Notes: generated by a model not told the origin, from the sequence alone. 64,000 nucleotides of DNA from Desulfosporosinus lacus DSM 15449 (GCF_900129935.1 NZ_FQXJ01000005.1:310001-374000); one strand, 5' to 3'. Positions 42,729 through 52,671 are shown, counted from the stretch's first letter. Made by a program: numbers and translations.

Positions 42729-43511
42729 TCAACCTTCAGCAAACATTTGAATTGTGTTAATTTTACGCGTTCTTCCGGTATCCTCATCAATATCCAAGAC
42801 CACAGCATTCAACTGTATAGGACCACTTGCCAATTCAAACTTCGCAGGAAGTTGAGTCAAAAAACGATTAATAATAATTTCCTTCTTTACTCCTAAAACA
42901 GAGTCCCTGGGTCCAGTCATACCTACATCAGTTATGTAAGCTGTACCTTGATGAAGTAAGCGTGCATCAGCAGTCTGAATATGAGTATGCGTACCCAGGA
43001 CCGCACTAACTTTACCATCGAGGAACCAGCCCAAAGCGACCTTTTCAGAAGTTGCCTCAGCATGGAAATCCACAATAACTATTGGAGTTTCTTGTTTGAT
43101 CTGATTGATCCAGCGTATTGCCCCACTAAAAGGGTCGTCTAGAGGTGGTAAGAATACTCGGCCAGAGAGATTTAGAATGCCAATTTTTTTACCCATAGTA
43201 CGTATGTAGCCGTGTCCTTGCCCAGGTGCTCCTATTGGATAATTAGCTGGTCGAATAAGTCTGGGTTCACGATCAATGAAGTTCATAATTTCTCTTTGAT
43301 CCCAAACATGATTACCCATCGTCAAAAATTGAATTCCATTGGTATAAAGCTCTTCAGCGATTTCCTTTGTTAAGCCTTTTCCAGCTGCTGCATTTTCACC
43401 ATTGGCAATGGTTACATCAATTTGATGCTCAAGCTGTAGAGGTTTTAAAAATTTTTTAATTGCTTCCCTTCCAGGCTTACCTACTATATCTCCAATAAAT
43501 AGTATTCGCAA
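42729..43511 (-). CDS. ymdB: YmdB metallophosphoesterase
   Basis: A 260-residue metallophosphoesterase (TIGR00282). Dimetal ligands are in LFIGDIVGKPG, ANGENAAAGKG, TMGNHVWDQ, VDFHAEATSEK and LGTHTHIQTAD. In Bacillus it hydrolyses cAMP and 2',3'-cyclic nucleotides and governs the motility/biofilm switch. TTG is the likely start with AAGGGGG upstream. It is separated from rny by one unknown gene rather than adjacent. Confidence 0.94.
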   Translation of the reverse strand: MRILFIGDIVGKPGREAIKKFLKPLQLEHQIDVTIANGENAAAGKGLTKEIAEELYTNGIQFLTMGNHVWDQREIMNFIDREPRLIRPANYPIGAPGQGHGYIRTMGKKIGILNLSGRVFLPPLDDPFSGAIRWINQIKQETPIVIVDFHAEATSEKVALGWFLDGKVSAVLGTHTHIQTADARLLHQGTAYITDVGMTGPRDSVLGVKKEIIINRFLTQLPAKFELASGPIQLNAVVLDIDEDTGRTRKINTIQMFAEG

Positions 43512-43643
43512 AAAAGTATTCCCCCTTCCCAACGGCTAAACTTTATTTAGCCATATACATAGGATACCATTATTTCATTAAGATAATAACTGGGTTTTTA
43601 TAAAGTTTTGTGGCTTAGAACATTAGTTAATATATAAATGAAA

Positions 43644-44144
43644 CTAGGACTTGAACACCAAGACCTTACCTTCTTCTCGCAATGCAACAACGTTTTTATT
43701 TATATCATTACTCTGAATCGACGACAGCATTTGGGTTATCATTTCCTCTTGATAGATCTGTTCATCTTCAGGCAGGTACATTTCATCATAGACCAACTGG
43801 TTTTTAAATTTTCTCTTTAAAAGTTCAACGATAAGTCCTACTTCACGTTGAGACATACTGTCAACATCTCGTGTAATCGTTATCACACAAACGCCTTCCT
43901 CGCTCCGGCTGGCGATATCAAAGACTCGCATCTTCATTCCCTCAAGTTGATGAAAGAATTCCAAAGCCGGTATTAGAAATTCACGCAAAGATTTGACTTC
44001 TTGGGGTTGCGTAACCATGAACGTGAACTTTAGGGCATGTTGTTCCCGCCAATAATGAACTGACCCTACCTCGGTATATCTCATCAAGATTGAGGTTAGC
44101 AACCCAACTCCATCTTGTAAACGCCCTCCATCTTTATATTGCAT
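43644..44144 (-). CDS. Unknown protein between rny and ymdB (about 166 aa)
   Basis: Not recognised. The second ATG (four codons in) has AAGGA about 11 bases upstream. The protein is soluble: GGRLQDGVGLLTSILMRYTE, a beta-rich central part (HALKFTFMVTQPQEVKSLRE, GVCVITITRDVDSMSQREVG) and an acidic helix (DEMYLPEDEQIYQEEMITQM). The alternation of strand and helix recalls small alpha/beta ligand domains. Position between two RNA-turnover genes suggests a linked role, by inference only. Confidence 0.7.
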   Translation of the reverse strand: MQYKDGGRLQDGVGLLTSILMRYTEVGSVHYWREQHALKFTFMVTQPQEVKSLREFLIPALEFFHQLEGMKMRVFDIASRSEEGVCVITITRDVDSMSQREVGLIVELLKRKFKNQLVYDEMYLPEDEQIYQEEMITQMLSSIQSNDINKNVVALREEGKVLVFKS

Positions 44145-44281
44145 ATTACTTAACATCCTTGTTTTCAGCCCTCTCTATACGCTGTCTAACATTCTTAACT
44201 ATTCGGCATCGGCTTGCAATTTCCTGCTCAAATACTGCTTAAGTGAGCTGGTCATTTATGGGATAATGCCCTGCATATAAA

Positions 44282-44310
44282 AATCAGGCGATCCACAGGA
44301 TCGCCTGATT
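44282..44310 (-). terminator. Intrinsic terminator after rny
   Basis: A 13-bp perfect stem (AATCAGGCGATCC and complement) with an ACA loop and TTTTT on the minus strand. Confidence 0.92.
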
Positions 44311-44329
44311 AAATATTTACTATTAAATA

Positions 44330-45877
44330 TTATTTCGCGAAGTCAACTGCTCGAGTCTCACGGATGACGACAACCTTGATTTGTCCAGGATATTCAAGTT
44401 CTTCTTCAATCCGCTTGCTAATCTCACGAGCAACGCGTGGAGCTAGCACATCATCAATTTTATCTGGTTTAACGATAATGCGAACTTCCCGTCCGGCTTG
44501 AATAGCAAAACACTTTTCAACCCCTTCAAAACTTTCAGCGATTTCCTCAAGTTTTTGTAAGCGCTTAATATACGTTTCAAGGGTTTCTCTGCGTGCTCCT
44601 GGCCGAGCCGCAGAAACCGCATCGGCTGCAGCGACAAGTACCGCAACGACGGTTTTTGGTTCAACATCGTTATGATGCGCTTCAATGGCATGGGTAACAT
44701 CACTGGATTCCTTGTATTTTCTGGCCAAGTCGACTCCAATTTGCACGTGAGTCCCTTCCATATCATGATCGACAGCCTTGCCGATATCATGCAACAGACC
44801 AGCTCGTTTAGCAAGTTGAATATCAACACCCAACTCCGCAGCCATTAATCCCGCTAGATGAGATACTTCTGTCGAGTGCTTCAAGACATTTTGTCCATAA
44901 CTTGTTCGGAATTTTAGTCGGCCAAGCAAACGAATTAATTCTGGGTGCAACCCATGCACACCTGTTTCAAAGGTTGCCTGTTCCCCTTCTTCCCGAATCT
45001 TTTGATCAACTTCCTTCTGAGCCTTTTCTACCATCTCTTCAATTCGGGCTGGGTGAATACGTCCATCTGCAATGAGTTTTTCAAGAGCAATTCGCGCAAC
45101 CTCTCTGCGAATTGGATCAAAACCCGATAAAATTACGGCCTCGGGAGTATCATCAATGATAAGATCAATCCCTGTAAGGGTTTCTAAAGTACGGATATTA
45201 CGTCCCTCGCGACCAATGATCCGTCCTTTCATTTCGTCACTCGGCAATGCTACAACAGATACCGTCGTTTCGGCAACATGGTCTGCCGCGCATCGCTGTA
45301 TTGCTAAGGCAATAATATTCTTTGCCCGTTTCTCAGCTTCTTCTTTTGCACGAGTTTCAATTTCCTTAATTAGAATCGCCGATTCATAGCGAACGTCTTC
45401 TTCGACACGTTTAAGCAACAGTTGTTTAGCTTCTTCTGAGGTCATGCCCGACAAACGTTCAAGTTCTGCTTGTTCCTTGCCTACAATTTGATTCAACTCT
45501 TCTTTTAGCTGTTCTACTTCGTTTTCTTTGCGGTGTAGGTTTTCCTCTTTACGTTCCAATGACTCAATTTTGCGGTCTAGACTCTCTTCTTTTTGGACTA
45601 AGCGTCGTTCAAGCCGTTGGAGTTCGTTACGTCGCTCTCGGGTTTCCTTTTCTACTTCATTGCGAATATGCATGACTTCTTCTTTGGCCGCAACGACAGA
45701 TTCTCTTTTCTTGCTTTCAGCTGCAGAATGAGCATTCTCAACGATCCGTTTTGCTTCTTCTTCCGCGGATCCGATACTCTTTTCAGCAGTATTCTTACGA
45801 AAAACCCAGCCTGCCAAGACACCTAAACCTAATCCCACTAATACGGAGATTAACCCGGTAATAATTAGTCCCATCAT
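44330..45877 (-). CDS. rny: Ribonuclease Y
   Basis: A 515-residue endoribonuclease that starts mRNA decay at the membrane. One N-terminal transmembrane helix ([20 protein letters not shown]), a long coiled coil (about 30-200), a KH domain ([20 protein letters not shown]) and an HD domain ([20 protein letters not shown]) are in standard order, and length is usual. AGGAGG precedes the ATG pair. The 5' leader holds a promoter, several hairpins and an intrinsic terminator, and its own terminator follows. Confidence 0.97.
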   Translation of the reverse strand: MMGLIITGLISVLVGLGLGVLAGWVFRKNTAEKSIGSAEEEAKRIVENAHSAAESKKRESVVAAKEEVMHIRNEVEKETRERRNELQRLERRLVQKEESLDRKIESLERKEENLHRKENEVEQLKEELNQIVGKEQAELERLSGMTSEEAKQLLLKRVEEDVRYESAILIKEIETRAKEEAEKRAKNIIALAIQRCAADHVAETTVSVVALPSDEMKGRIIGREGRNIRTLETLTGIDLIIDDTPEAVILSGFDPIRREVARIALEKLIADGRIHPARIEEMVEKAQKEVDQKIREEGEQATFETGVHGLHPELIRLLGRLKFRTSYGQNVLKHSTEVSHLAGLMAAELGVDIQLAKRAGLLHDIGKAVDHDMEGTHVQIGVDLARKYKESSDVTHAIEAHHNDVEPKTVVAVLVAAADAVSAARPGARRETLETYIKRLQKLEEIAESFEGVEKCFAIQAGREVRIIVKPDKIDDVLAPRVAREISKRIEEELEYPGQIKVVVIRETRAVDFAK

Positions 45878-46100
45878 ACGTCTACACACCTCCTTTGTTT
45901 AAACTTTAACTTTATTATTTCTAAATAAAAAAAACTGGTTTCCAAAACCAGTCACTTTTAAGCATAACCTTTAAAACAGGTGTCTTCTCCTGTTTCCTAC
46001 AACTCTCGCTCGCTAGTCAAAAAACCCCATATTTTAGCTAACTACAACGAAATCTATAAGAAAACCTTTAAAGGTTAAATCTTAACAGAGACAGGTCTCT
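45878..46100 (-). promoter_or_regulatory. Structured leader of rny with attenuator
   Basis: About 220 bases from the predicted transcript start to the rny ATG. In order on the transcript: a 5' hairpin (ACAGAGA/TCTCTGT), the 14-base palindrome AACCTTTAAAGGTT (46063-46076), a second TTTAAAGGTT (45966-45975) able to pair with it, a 7-bp hairpin AAACAGG/CCTGTTT (45974-45995), and a T8 intrinsic terminator. The order fits conditional termination. No known riboswitch was recognised. Confidence 0.6.
45924..45952 (-). terminator. Intrinsic terminator in the rny leader
   Basis: An 8-bp stem ACTGGTTT/AAACCAGT with a 3-base loop, followed on the minus strand by TTTTTTTT. It ends about 47 bases before the rny start codon with no promoter clearly visible after it. 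Confidence 0.85.
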
Positions 46101-46110
46101 GTTAAGATTT
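46077..46110 (-). terminator. 15-bp hairpin between recX and rny
   Basis: A perfect 15-bp stem with a CAGG-type loop, 60 bases past recX. Read from recA-recX it is a full hairpin; its upstream arm covers the rny -10. No T run follows. Confidence 0.55.
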
Positions 46111-46135
46111 TAATATCATTTGCAACCAATGTCAA
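46107..46135 (-). promoter_or_regulatory. Promoter of rny
   Basis: On the minus strand TTGACA (46130-46135), 17-base spacer, TAAAAT (46107-46112): an almost ideal sigma-A promoter just past the recX stop codon. Confidence 0.75.
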
Positions 46136-46169
46136 GCTTGTCCTAAATGGATGAATTCTATACACTGGG

Positions 46170-46712
46170 CTATATCTCCACATCTTCACTCTGATTAATT
46201 TTAATCTGAGAAAGTACGTTTCTCACCATATCTGTGGGATACCCCCGTTGAATAAGCTTCCGGGCAATTTTTTGCTGAACCCATAATTCACGTGGAATCA
46301 TTTTCTTTGCATTTTCTATCACATTTTTATGTTCCCAACGTTTGCCCTCTTGTACCCACCAACGTTCAGCGAGAGTTAGGCATTGTTCAAACTCATCATT
46401 ACTTGAATAGTTTTCTCCCAAGGCTTGTTCGATTAATTGAGGTACTAATCCTCGATTTTGCATATCTTGTTGAACCCTGCGTCGAGAATAACGCTTTAGG
46501 CGACTTTTAGAATACATAAAAGCCAACTCTTCGTCGTTAAGATAACCCCATTCCAGCATTTTTTCCAACACAGCTCTAATCTCTGAGCTTTCATAGCCTT
46601 TTTCCTTGAGACGAGCCTCTAATTCGCAATAGGTTAAAGCCCTCCGAGATAAACAATCCTGCGCAACATCCTTGGCGCTTCTGCGAGGTTTAGCGCTCGT
46701 CAAATGTACCAT
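46170..46712 (-). CDS. recX: RecX regulatory protein
   Basis: A 180-residue helical-repeat protein ([80 protein letters not shown]), the three-repeat RecX pattern. RecX inhibits RecA filaments. Start is uncertain: the ATG used has AGAGG very close, and another ATG is five codons upstream; both lie inside the 3' end of recA, so the two genes overlap by 23-38 bases and are translationally coupled. Confidence 0.9.
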   Translation of the reverse strand: MVHLTSAKPRRSAKDVAQDCLSRRALTYCELEARLKEKGYESSEIRAVLEKMLEWGYLNDEELAFMYSKSRLKRYSRRRVQQDMQNRGLVPQLIEQALGENYSSNDEFEQCLTLAERWWVQEGKRWEHKNVIENAKKMIPRELWVQQKIARKLIQRGYPTDMVRNVLSQIKINQSEDVEI

Positions 46713-47730
46713 CGTCCTCTGTTGCATCAGTGGTTACAATAGGGACCAAGTTAGTACGAATCTGTTGCTCGAGTTCGTCAGCCATCTCCGGGTGTTGTTT
46801 AAGGTACTCTTTAACATTCTCTCGCCCTTGCCCCAGCCGCTCTCCTTGATAGGAATACCATGCTCCTGATTTTGCAATAACTTCCATTTCTGTGCCTATA
46901 TCCACGATACTCCCCTCACGAGAAATACCTTCTCCGTACATAATATCAAAATCTGCTATTTTAAAGGGCGGGGCAACTTTGTTTTTGACGACTTTGACTC
47001 GGGTTTTGTTTCCTATTACATCCTGCCCTGATTTTATGGCTTCTTGGCGGCGTATATCCATCCGAATCGAGGCATAAAACTTAAGCGCTCGTCCACCTGT
47101 AGTTGTCTCCGGACTGCCAAACATAACTCCGATCTTTTCCCGAATTTGGTTAATAAAAATAACACAAGTATTACTCTTACTGATGGATCCTGTCAACTTA
47201 CGCAAAGCCTGGGACATTAGGCGAGCATGCAATCCGACATGATTGTCCCCCATTTCACCTTCAATCTCGGCGCGAGGAACTAAGGCAGCTACAGAGTCAA
47301 CCACGACCACATCGACAGCAGCACTGCGCACAAGGGCCTCGCAGATTTCTAACCCTTGTTCACCTGTATCTGGCTGTGCAACAAGCAAGTCATCAATATT
47401 AACCCCTAATGCTTTTGCATACACTGGATCGAGGGCATGCTCCGCATCTATGAACGCAGCAGCTCCGCCCAGCTTTTGGGCTTCAGCAATGATATGAAGC
47501 GCTACAGTTGTCTTTCCTGAAGACTCTGGTCCGTAAATTTCGATTACCCGCCCGCGAGGCACTCCTCCAACTCCTAAGGCCAGATCTATTGCCAAAGAAC
47601 CTGTCGGGATAACATCAATCATCATACCCGCCGAAGATTCCCCAAGTTTCATGATCGAACCTTTACCGAACTGCTTTTCAATCTGAGCAAGTGCAATATC
47701 AAGTGCCTTTAACTTATTTGTTTCGGCCAT
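46690..47730 (-). CDS. recA: Recombinase RecA
   Basis: A 346-residue RecA. Walker A is [10 protein letters not shown], Walker [18 protein letters not shown], loop L1 [20 protein letters not shown], and the ATP-capping [20 protein letters not shown] is present. It drives strand exchange and LexA self-cleavage. GGAGGA lies before the chosen ATG; 34 more open codons upstream cross the promoter and are not coding. SOS box and promoter are visible upstream. Confidence 0.98.
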   Translation of the reverse strand: MAETNKLKALDIALAQIEKQFGKGSIMKLGESSAGMMIDVIPTGSLAIDLALGVGGVPRGRVIEIYGPESSGKTTVALHIIAEAQKLGGAAAFIDAEHALDPVYAKALGVNIDDLLVAQPDTGEQGLEICEALVRSAAVDVVVVDSVAALVPRAEIEGEMGDNHVGLHARLMSQALRKLTGSISKSNTCVIFINQIREKIGVMFGSPETTTGGRALKFYASIRMDIRRQEAIKSGQDVIGNKTRVKVVKNKVAPPFKIADFDIMYGEGISREGSIVDIGTEMEVIAKSGAWYSYQGERLGQGRENVKEYLKQHPEMADELEQQIRTNLVPIVTTDATEDDGTFDER

Positions 47731-47782
47731 TCTTTTATCCTCCTCATCTTGGTCATAACGCATTAGCATTTTCTCTTTTAGC

Positions 47783-47796
47783 AAAACATCTGTTCG
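47783..47796 (-). promoter_or_regulatory. LexA (SOS) box of recA
   Basis: On the minus strand CGAACAGATGTTTT matches the Gram-positive CGAACRNRYGTTYG at 13 of 14 positions. It lies between the -10 element and the start codon, so bound LexA would block the start of transcription. Confidence 0.85.
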
Positions 47797-47802
47797 GTTT
47801 CT

Positions 47803-47832
47803 ATTATAGATGCCTCCTTCAACACTTGTCAA
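47803..47832 (-). promoter_or_regulatory. Promoter of recA
   Basis: TTGACA (47827-47832), 18-base spacer, TATAAT (47803-47808) on the minus strand: both hexamers are consensus. Confidence 0.88.
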
Positions 47833-47935
47833 TTTGTTTATGAAACTGCCGACATTAAAACTGCTAATCTAACAATTTTTATTGAATTTAAGATTAAGAT
47901 TAAGTAGCTGAATTGAAAAATGGACTATATATGGA

Positions 47936-47976
47936 GAAATGACGTGCGAAGATATTGTTATTCCGCACGCCATTTC
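47936..47976 (-). terminator. Terminator-like hairpin after the DEAD-box gene
   Basis: A 13-bp stem with one mismatch (GAAATGACGTGCG and complement) and a 15-base loop. The tract after it is not T-rich. Confidence 0.5.
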
Positions 47977-48062
47977 TATGTCATTTGACCGTCTTATACC
48001 TCAATACAAAACTCGTTATTTAATTAGGATTAGCTTTTTAAAAGGCCAACTTTATAATCTGA

Positions 48063-49679
48063 TTAAACGTCAGAGTTTTCACGTGCCTTAGCTGGTTCAA
48101 CACTCACCTTACGGCCTTTAATCATTGTCTGATGCATGCAGCTCTGAACTCTGGAAGCATATTTATCAGGAATCTCTACAAAGGTGAACTTATCATAAAT
48201 ATTTATTATTCCAATACTGCTTCCAGAAATTCCGCTTTGATCTGCAATCCAACGAATAATATCCTGGGGACGAATTTGTTGAACTCTGCCAATATTAATA
48301 AAAAATCGCACCATGCCTGGTGTGGCTCCTGTTTTTCCAAAAAGCCGTTCATCAGGGTCTTTGCTATTTTCGATTTCGTCCACATTGGCTCCCTCGATAG
48401 CATACTTCAAGGCAGCAGCCGCCACATCCATTGAATCATATTCTTGGAGCAAATCCCCGACAATCGCACGATAACTGCCCAAGCGATTACTTTGCATTAG
48501 TTTAATAAGTTGATTCTTAATATTTTCTGCTTGGCGCTCACTTATATCAGCCATTGAAGGAAGCTCTTGCCGACGAATTCTCGTTTTAATAAGATTCTCA
48601 ATCAGGCGAAGTTGGCGATATTCTTTAGGGGAAATTAGGGTTATAGCTTGCCCTTTACGGCCGACTCGCCCAGTTCGGCCAATCCGATGCACATACGATA
48701 CCGGATCTTGAGGAATATCAAAGTTAATAACATGAGTCACATTATTAATATCTAAGCCCCGTGCAGCAACATCTGTAGCTACCAATAGTTCAGATTTCCC
48801 ATCTCTGAACCGTTTCATGACACGGTCCCGTTGCTGTTGGCTTAAATCCCCATGCAAAGCATCTGCAAAATATCCTCGAGCTTCAAGCGACACCACCAAT
48901 TCATCCACTCCACGCTTCGTGCGGCAGAAAATAATCCCTTGTCCGATATCCTCCATATCAATGATACGGCCTAAAGCATCAACTTTAATGCTTTCTCTCG
49001 TTTCATAGAAAACCTGATCAATTAATGGAACGGTTAATTCATCTCGACTGACCGTGACAGAACGGGGAGCATTCATATAGGTCTGGGCCAATTTACGAAT
49101 TCCTGGGGGCATCGTTGCCGAGAAGAGCAGAACTTGCCTTCCTTCAGCAGGGACCTCCCTTAGAAGACTCTCGATGTCGTCAATAAAGCCCATGTCCAGC
49201 ATTTCGTCAGCTTCATCCAGAACTACCATTTTCACATGTTGCAGACGAAGTGTTCCCCGATTCAAATGGTCTAACAACCGTCCAGGAGTTCCGACAACCA
49301 CCTGATATCCCATTCTCAAGGCTCTAATCTGACGGTCAATAGGTTGCCCGCCATAAATCGGCAACGGTTTAACGTGCCTATACTTTCCAAGTTTTGCGAT
49401 TTCCTCCGCAACCTGTATTGCCAGTTCTCGAGTAGGCGTGACAATGAGCGCTTGCACTGCTTGAAATTTTGAATTCACCTTTTCCGTAATAGGAATTCCA
49501 AAAGCAGCCGTTTTACCCGTTCCTGTCTGGGCCTGCCCGATTAGGTCAACCCCATCAAGGGCAACCGGAATTGCTTCTTTTTGAATCGGAGAAGGCTCTT
49601 CAAACCCCATCTCTGACAGGGCTTGTAAAATGGGTTTACTTAACTGTATATCACCAAAGGTTTGTAAACGTTCAACCAT
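48063..49679 (-). CDS. DEAD-box RNA helicase with DbpA-type C-terminus
   Basis: A 538-residue helicase. Motifs AQTGTGKT, PTRELA, DEAD, SAT and HRIGRTGR are intact. After the core (about residue 370) comes a helical linker and a DbpA-like RNA-binding domain (GMVRFFINIGRVQQIRPQDI, GISGSSIGIINIYDKFTFVE), as in CshA/DeaD/YxiN helicases that remodel rRNA and mRNA. It follows cinA by 20 bases in the same operon. The start is at a GTG/ATG pair with no well-spaced ribosome site; GGGAG is 14 bases up. Confidence 0.94.
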   Translation of the reverse strand: MVERLQTFGDIQLSKPILQALSEMGFEEPSPIQKEAIPVALDGVDLIGQAQTGTGKTAAFGIPITEKVNSKFQAVQALIVTPTRELAIQVAEEIAKLGKYRHVKPLPIYGGQPIDRQIRALRMGYQVVVGTPGRLLDHLNRGTLRLQHVKMVVLDEADEMLDMGFIDDIESLLREVPAEGRQVLLFSATMPPGIRKLAQTYMNAPRSVTVSRDELTVPLIDQVFYETRESIKVDALGRIIDMEDIGQGIIFCRTKRGVDELVVSLEARGYFADALHGDLSQQQRDRVMKRFRDGKSELLVATDVAARGLDINNVTHVINFDIPQDPVSYVHRIGRTGRVGRKGQAITLISPKEYRQLRLIENLIKTRIRRQELPSMADISERQAENIKNQLIKLMQSNRLGSYRAIVGDLLQEYDSMDVAAAALKYAIEGANVDEIENSKDPDERLFGKTGATPGMVRFFINIGRVQQIRPQDIIRWIADQSGISGSSIGIINIYDKFTFVEIPDKYASRVQSCMHQTMIKGRKVSVEPAKARENSDV

Positions 49680-49699
49680 CACCTAATTGTAATCTCCCT

Positions 49700-50944
49700 T
49701 CACTGTTTAACATAAAGGCGTACTCCATTAAGGGCAGCTTGAACGGTCAACTGACGGACAGACTCCCGTTCACCATAGAACTGAAATTTTTCAGCATGAA
49801 CACCATTAGCCGTTGCAAAACCAATGTAAACAAGCCCTACTGGTTTTTCATTAGTGCCTCCATCCGGCCCCGCTATTCCCGTAGTAGAGACAGCCAAAGC
49901 TGATCCCGTCTTAGAACGAATTCCTTCTGCCATTTCCTTGGCAACCTCTTCACTCACTGCCCCAAATGCTTTAAGACTTTCCTCGTCAACCCCCAGAAGA
50001 CTTTGTTTTAAGGCATTAGAATAACTCACTGCCCCGCCTAAATAGAATTTAGAACTACCCGGTTCCTGTGTGAATGCAGCACCAAGTAACCCCCCTGTAC
50101 ACGACTCAGCTGTAGAAATTGTCAAATCCTTACTAATCAAGGCCTTTCCTACAATACTGATCATGGTTTCCTGATCTCGACCAAATACTTTATTTCCTAA
50201 GCGCCGGCGGATTTCCTCTTCAGCTTGATCCAACGCCATTTTAGCCTCACCCGATGTAATTTCTGTGCTTCTCGCCACTAAGCGTATGTGCATCTCTGCT
50301 CTTTTAGCCAACAATGCCATCGTAAGGTTCGGAAGATTCATTAGATCATCGAGTACTTTCTCTATGGAGGATTCTCCCATTCCAAAGACTTTAAGGACAC
50401 GTTCATTCATCCGTTCGACATGGGGTCCAATCATTGAAACTAATTCAGGCCAAACATAATTATCGAACATGGGCTGCATTTCAAACGGAGGACCGGGCAA
50501 TATAATTACGGTCTTACCCTTTTTTTCAATGATGGCACCTGGGGCGGTTCCTATAGGGTTAGGTAAGACTTTCGAGCCTTTGGGAAAAAAGGCTTGTTTC
50601 TCGTTACTTGAAGGCATAGGCGCTTTTCTGCGGCTAAAGAACTGTTTAATGTTTTCTGAACTTGGGGCATCTATCTCCATCTTCAGATCTAAGACTTTTG
50701 CAACTAGTTCCTTCGTCAAGTCATCTGCTGTTGGACCTAATCCTCCCGTTGTAACGATTATATCAGTGCGCTCAATTGCCTGGCGTAAAATCTGTTCTAA
50801 TCGTTTGGGATTGTCCCCCACTGTCGTATGATAGTCAACTTCAATGCCTAATAAGGACAGTTTTCCTGTCAAATAGTGAGCACTCGTATTGAGGGTTTCT
50901 CCAAGTAATAACTCAGTCCCAGTTGAGACAATTTCAGCTTTCAT
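49700..50944 (-). CDS. cinA: CinA competence/damage-inducible protein
   Basis: A 414-residue CinA with both parts: the N-terminal MoaB-like COG1058 domain (MKAEIVSTGTELLLGETLNT, TGGLGPTADDLTKE, ILPGPPFEMQPMF) and the C-terminal nicotinamide-nucleotide amidase (STAESCTGGLLGAAFTQEPG, STTGIAGPDGGTNEKPVGLV). It deamidates NMN and hydrolyses ADP-ribose in pyridine nucleotide recycling. AGGAGAG lies before the ATG at codon 44 of the open frame. It is upstream of the helicase gene and near recA, as in many Firmicutes. Confidence 0.96.
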   Translation of the reverse strand: MKAEIVSTGTELLLGETLNTSAHYLTGKLSLLGIEVDYHTTVGDNPKRLEQILRQAIERTDIIVTTGGLGPTADDLTKELVAKVLDLKMEIDAPSSENIKQFFSRRKAPMPSSNEKQAFFPKGSKVLPNPIGTAPGAIIEKKGKTVIILPGPPFEMQPMFDNYVWPELVSMIGPHVERMNERVLKVFGMGESSIEKVLDDLMNLPNLTMALLAKRAEMHIRLVARSTEITSGEAKMALDQAEEEIRRRLGNKVFGRDQETMISIVGKALISKDLTISTAESCTGGLLGAAFTQEPGSSKFYLGGAVSYSNALKQSLLGVDEESLKAFGAVSEEVAKEMAEGIRSKTGSALAVSTTGIAGPDGGTNEKPVGLVYIGFATANGVHAEKFQFYGERESVRQLTVQAALNGVRLYVKQ

Positions 50945-51114
50945 ATAGTTTACCACTCTCCTATAATCAACGCAAATTCGCGGTCTGCAAATTCGTAGTT
51001 CGTGCTTCGAACGACAAATAATGAACATCGAGCTACGACCATGCACTTTGTTAATTATTTCTGATCTTGTCAAAAAATATCCTTCTTACTCGTGCAAAAT
51101 ATTAAAATAATATA

Positions 51115-51162
51115 AATGCCCTCCTATGTATAGATTATATTATTCTACCATAGGAGGGCATT
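51115..51162 (-). terminator. Intrinsic terminator after the FtsH-like gene
   Basis: A 14-bp perfect stem (AATGCCCTCCTATG and complement) with a 20-base AT-rich loop, then a T-rich tract on the minus strand. Confidence 0.85.
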
Positions 51163-51178
51163 CTTTAGGTTGCATTTT

Positions 51179-52648
51179 TCAGGCGACAGTTTTGAGATAG
51201 GTTCGCAGGGTTTCACCGCTTAGCGTTTCTTCTTCTTCAAGAATCTTAGTAATCCCTAATAAGGATTGTTTGTTCTCCTCAATGATCTTCATTGTTCGTT
51301 TTTCAAGCTCTGCTAAAATGTCTTTCGTCACAGGCTCACGTTGGTCGGCATTCAAGCGAGAAACGTCTGTAACCCCCAAGGGAGACATTCCTGCGAGAAG
51401 CATCTTCTCTACGAGATTTAAGGCTTGTTCATAGTCACCGGCAGCGCCCGTACTTCGTGTACCCAGAATTTGCTCTTCCGCAAGTGCTCCAGCTAAAGCT
51501 ACCATGATCTGCTCTTCAAGCATCGCCTGTGTATAAAGATACAAATCATCCTTGGGGTAATGACGAACATACCCTAAAGCATTTCCTCTTGAACGGATAG
51601 AAATCTGAGAAACTGAGTTAGGACGGACTGTTTCTGCCAGCATGGCATGCCCGCTTTCATGAATGGCAATACGTCGCAGTTCCTCGGATGTTGGTTTCCG
51701 ATCAAGTTTTTCTCCCATCATCACTTTCTCGACCGCTTCATGTAAATGATGTTCATTAATCTCGCTGGCCTCCTCGCGCAAGGCCAGAATAGCAGCTTCA
51801 TTCGTAACACTCTCTAAATGGGCCCCTGAAAATCCGAAGGTTTCGTGCGCAATTTCTTCTAAACGCACCTCTTGCGCTAATGGCTTATTTTTAGTGTGAA
51901 TTTTTAAGATGGCCAAACGACCTTCTTTATCGGGAAGATCAACTTTTACTTGCCGATCGAACCGCCCTGGTCGAAGTAACGCTGCATCCAAGGCCTCTGG
52001 GCGATTTGTGGCAGCCATGACCAGGATGTGAGGGCCTTGATCTACTTTCAGACCATCCATTTCAATAAGCAGTTGATTCAGTGTTTGATCATATTCATGA
52101 TGGGAAACATTACTTCCACGCTTCGCTCCTAAGATATCCATCTCATCAATGAAAATAATAGCGCTCGTCTTTTTTTCCTTACGTACCATTTCACGTGCTC
52201 TGCGAAACAAGCCTCGAACACGTTCCGCTCCGACACCGGCATACATTTCTACGAATTCACTGCCTGATACCGAAAGAAATGCTGAATCTGTATATCTGGC
52301 CGCAGCTTTGGCTAATAGTGTTTTCCCCGTCCCAGTGGGGCCAGATAATAATATTCCCTTCAAAGGACGGATTCCTAAAGCTTTCATTCGATCAGAGTAC
52401 AACAGAAAGTCCAAAGCCTCTTGGAGTTCTTTTTTAGCGACACTCTGACCTCCAATATCCTCAAAATCAATTCCTGTGGTGCTTATGGCTACTCCGTTAC
52501 CATTTTTCAGGATTTGACGAGAAATAACCAATTTCCAGACAACATAAGCGGTTACTAGCAGCAAACCTACGGGAAACACGTTATAACCCATAACCATTAA
52601 AAAGGCAAAAACTCCTATAGCAAGGCCTAGCAAGATGTCATATTTCAT
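51179..52648 (-). CDS. FtsH-like AAA+ membrane metalloprotease, short form
   Basis: A 489-residue protein. Two close transmembrane helices (LLGLAIGVFAFLMVMGY; FPVGLLLVTAYVVWKLVIS) with almost no extracytoplasmic loop precede an AAA+ module (SGPTGTGKTLLAKAAA, IIFIDEMDILGAKRG, AATNRPEALDAALLRPGRFD) and an M41-type protease with HESGH and the third ligand Asp in GAAGDYEQ. It is about 130 residues shorter than FtsH, mainly because the periplasmic domain is missing. It follows a membrane-anchored protein gene by 23 bases. Confidence 0.9.
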   Translation of the reverse strand: MKYDILLGLAIGVFAFLMVMGYNVFPVGLLLVTAYVVWKLVISRQILKNGNGVAISTTGIDFEDIGGQSVAKKELQEALDFLLYSDRMKALGIRPLKGILLSGPTGTGKTLLAKAAARYTDSAFLSVSGSEFVEMYAGVGAERVRGLFRRAREMVRKEKKTSAIIFIDEMDILGAKRGSNVSHHEYDQTLNQLLIEMDGLKVDQGPHILVMAATNRPEALDAALLRPGRFDRQVKVDLPDKEGRLAILKIHTKNKPLAQEVRLEEIAHETFGFSGAHLESVTNEAAILALREEASEINEHHLHEAVEKVMMGEKLDRKPTSEELRRIAIHESGHAMLAETVRPNSVSQISIRSRGNALGYVRHYPKDDLYLYTQAMLEEQIMVALAGALAEEQILGTRSTGAAGDYEQALNLVEKMLLAGMSPLGVTDVSRLNADQREPVTKDILAELEKRTMKIIEENKQSLLGITKILEEEETLSGETLRTYLKTVA

Positions 52649-52671
52649 ACATACGTTCTCCCTCTCTTTAT

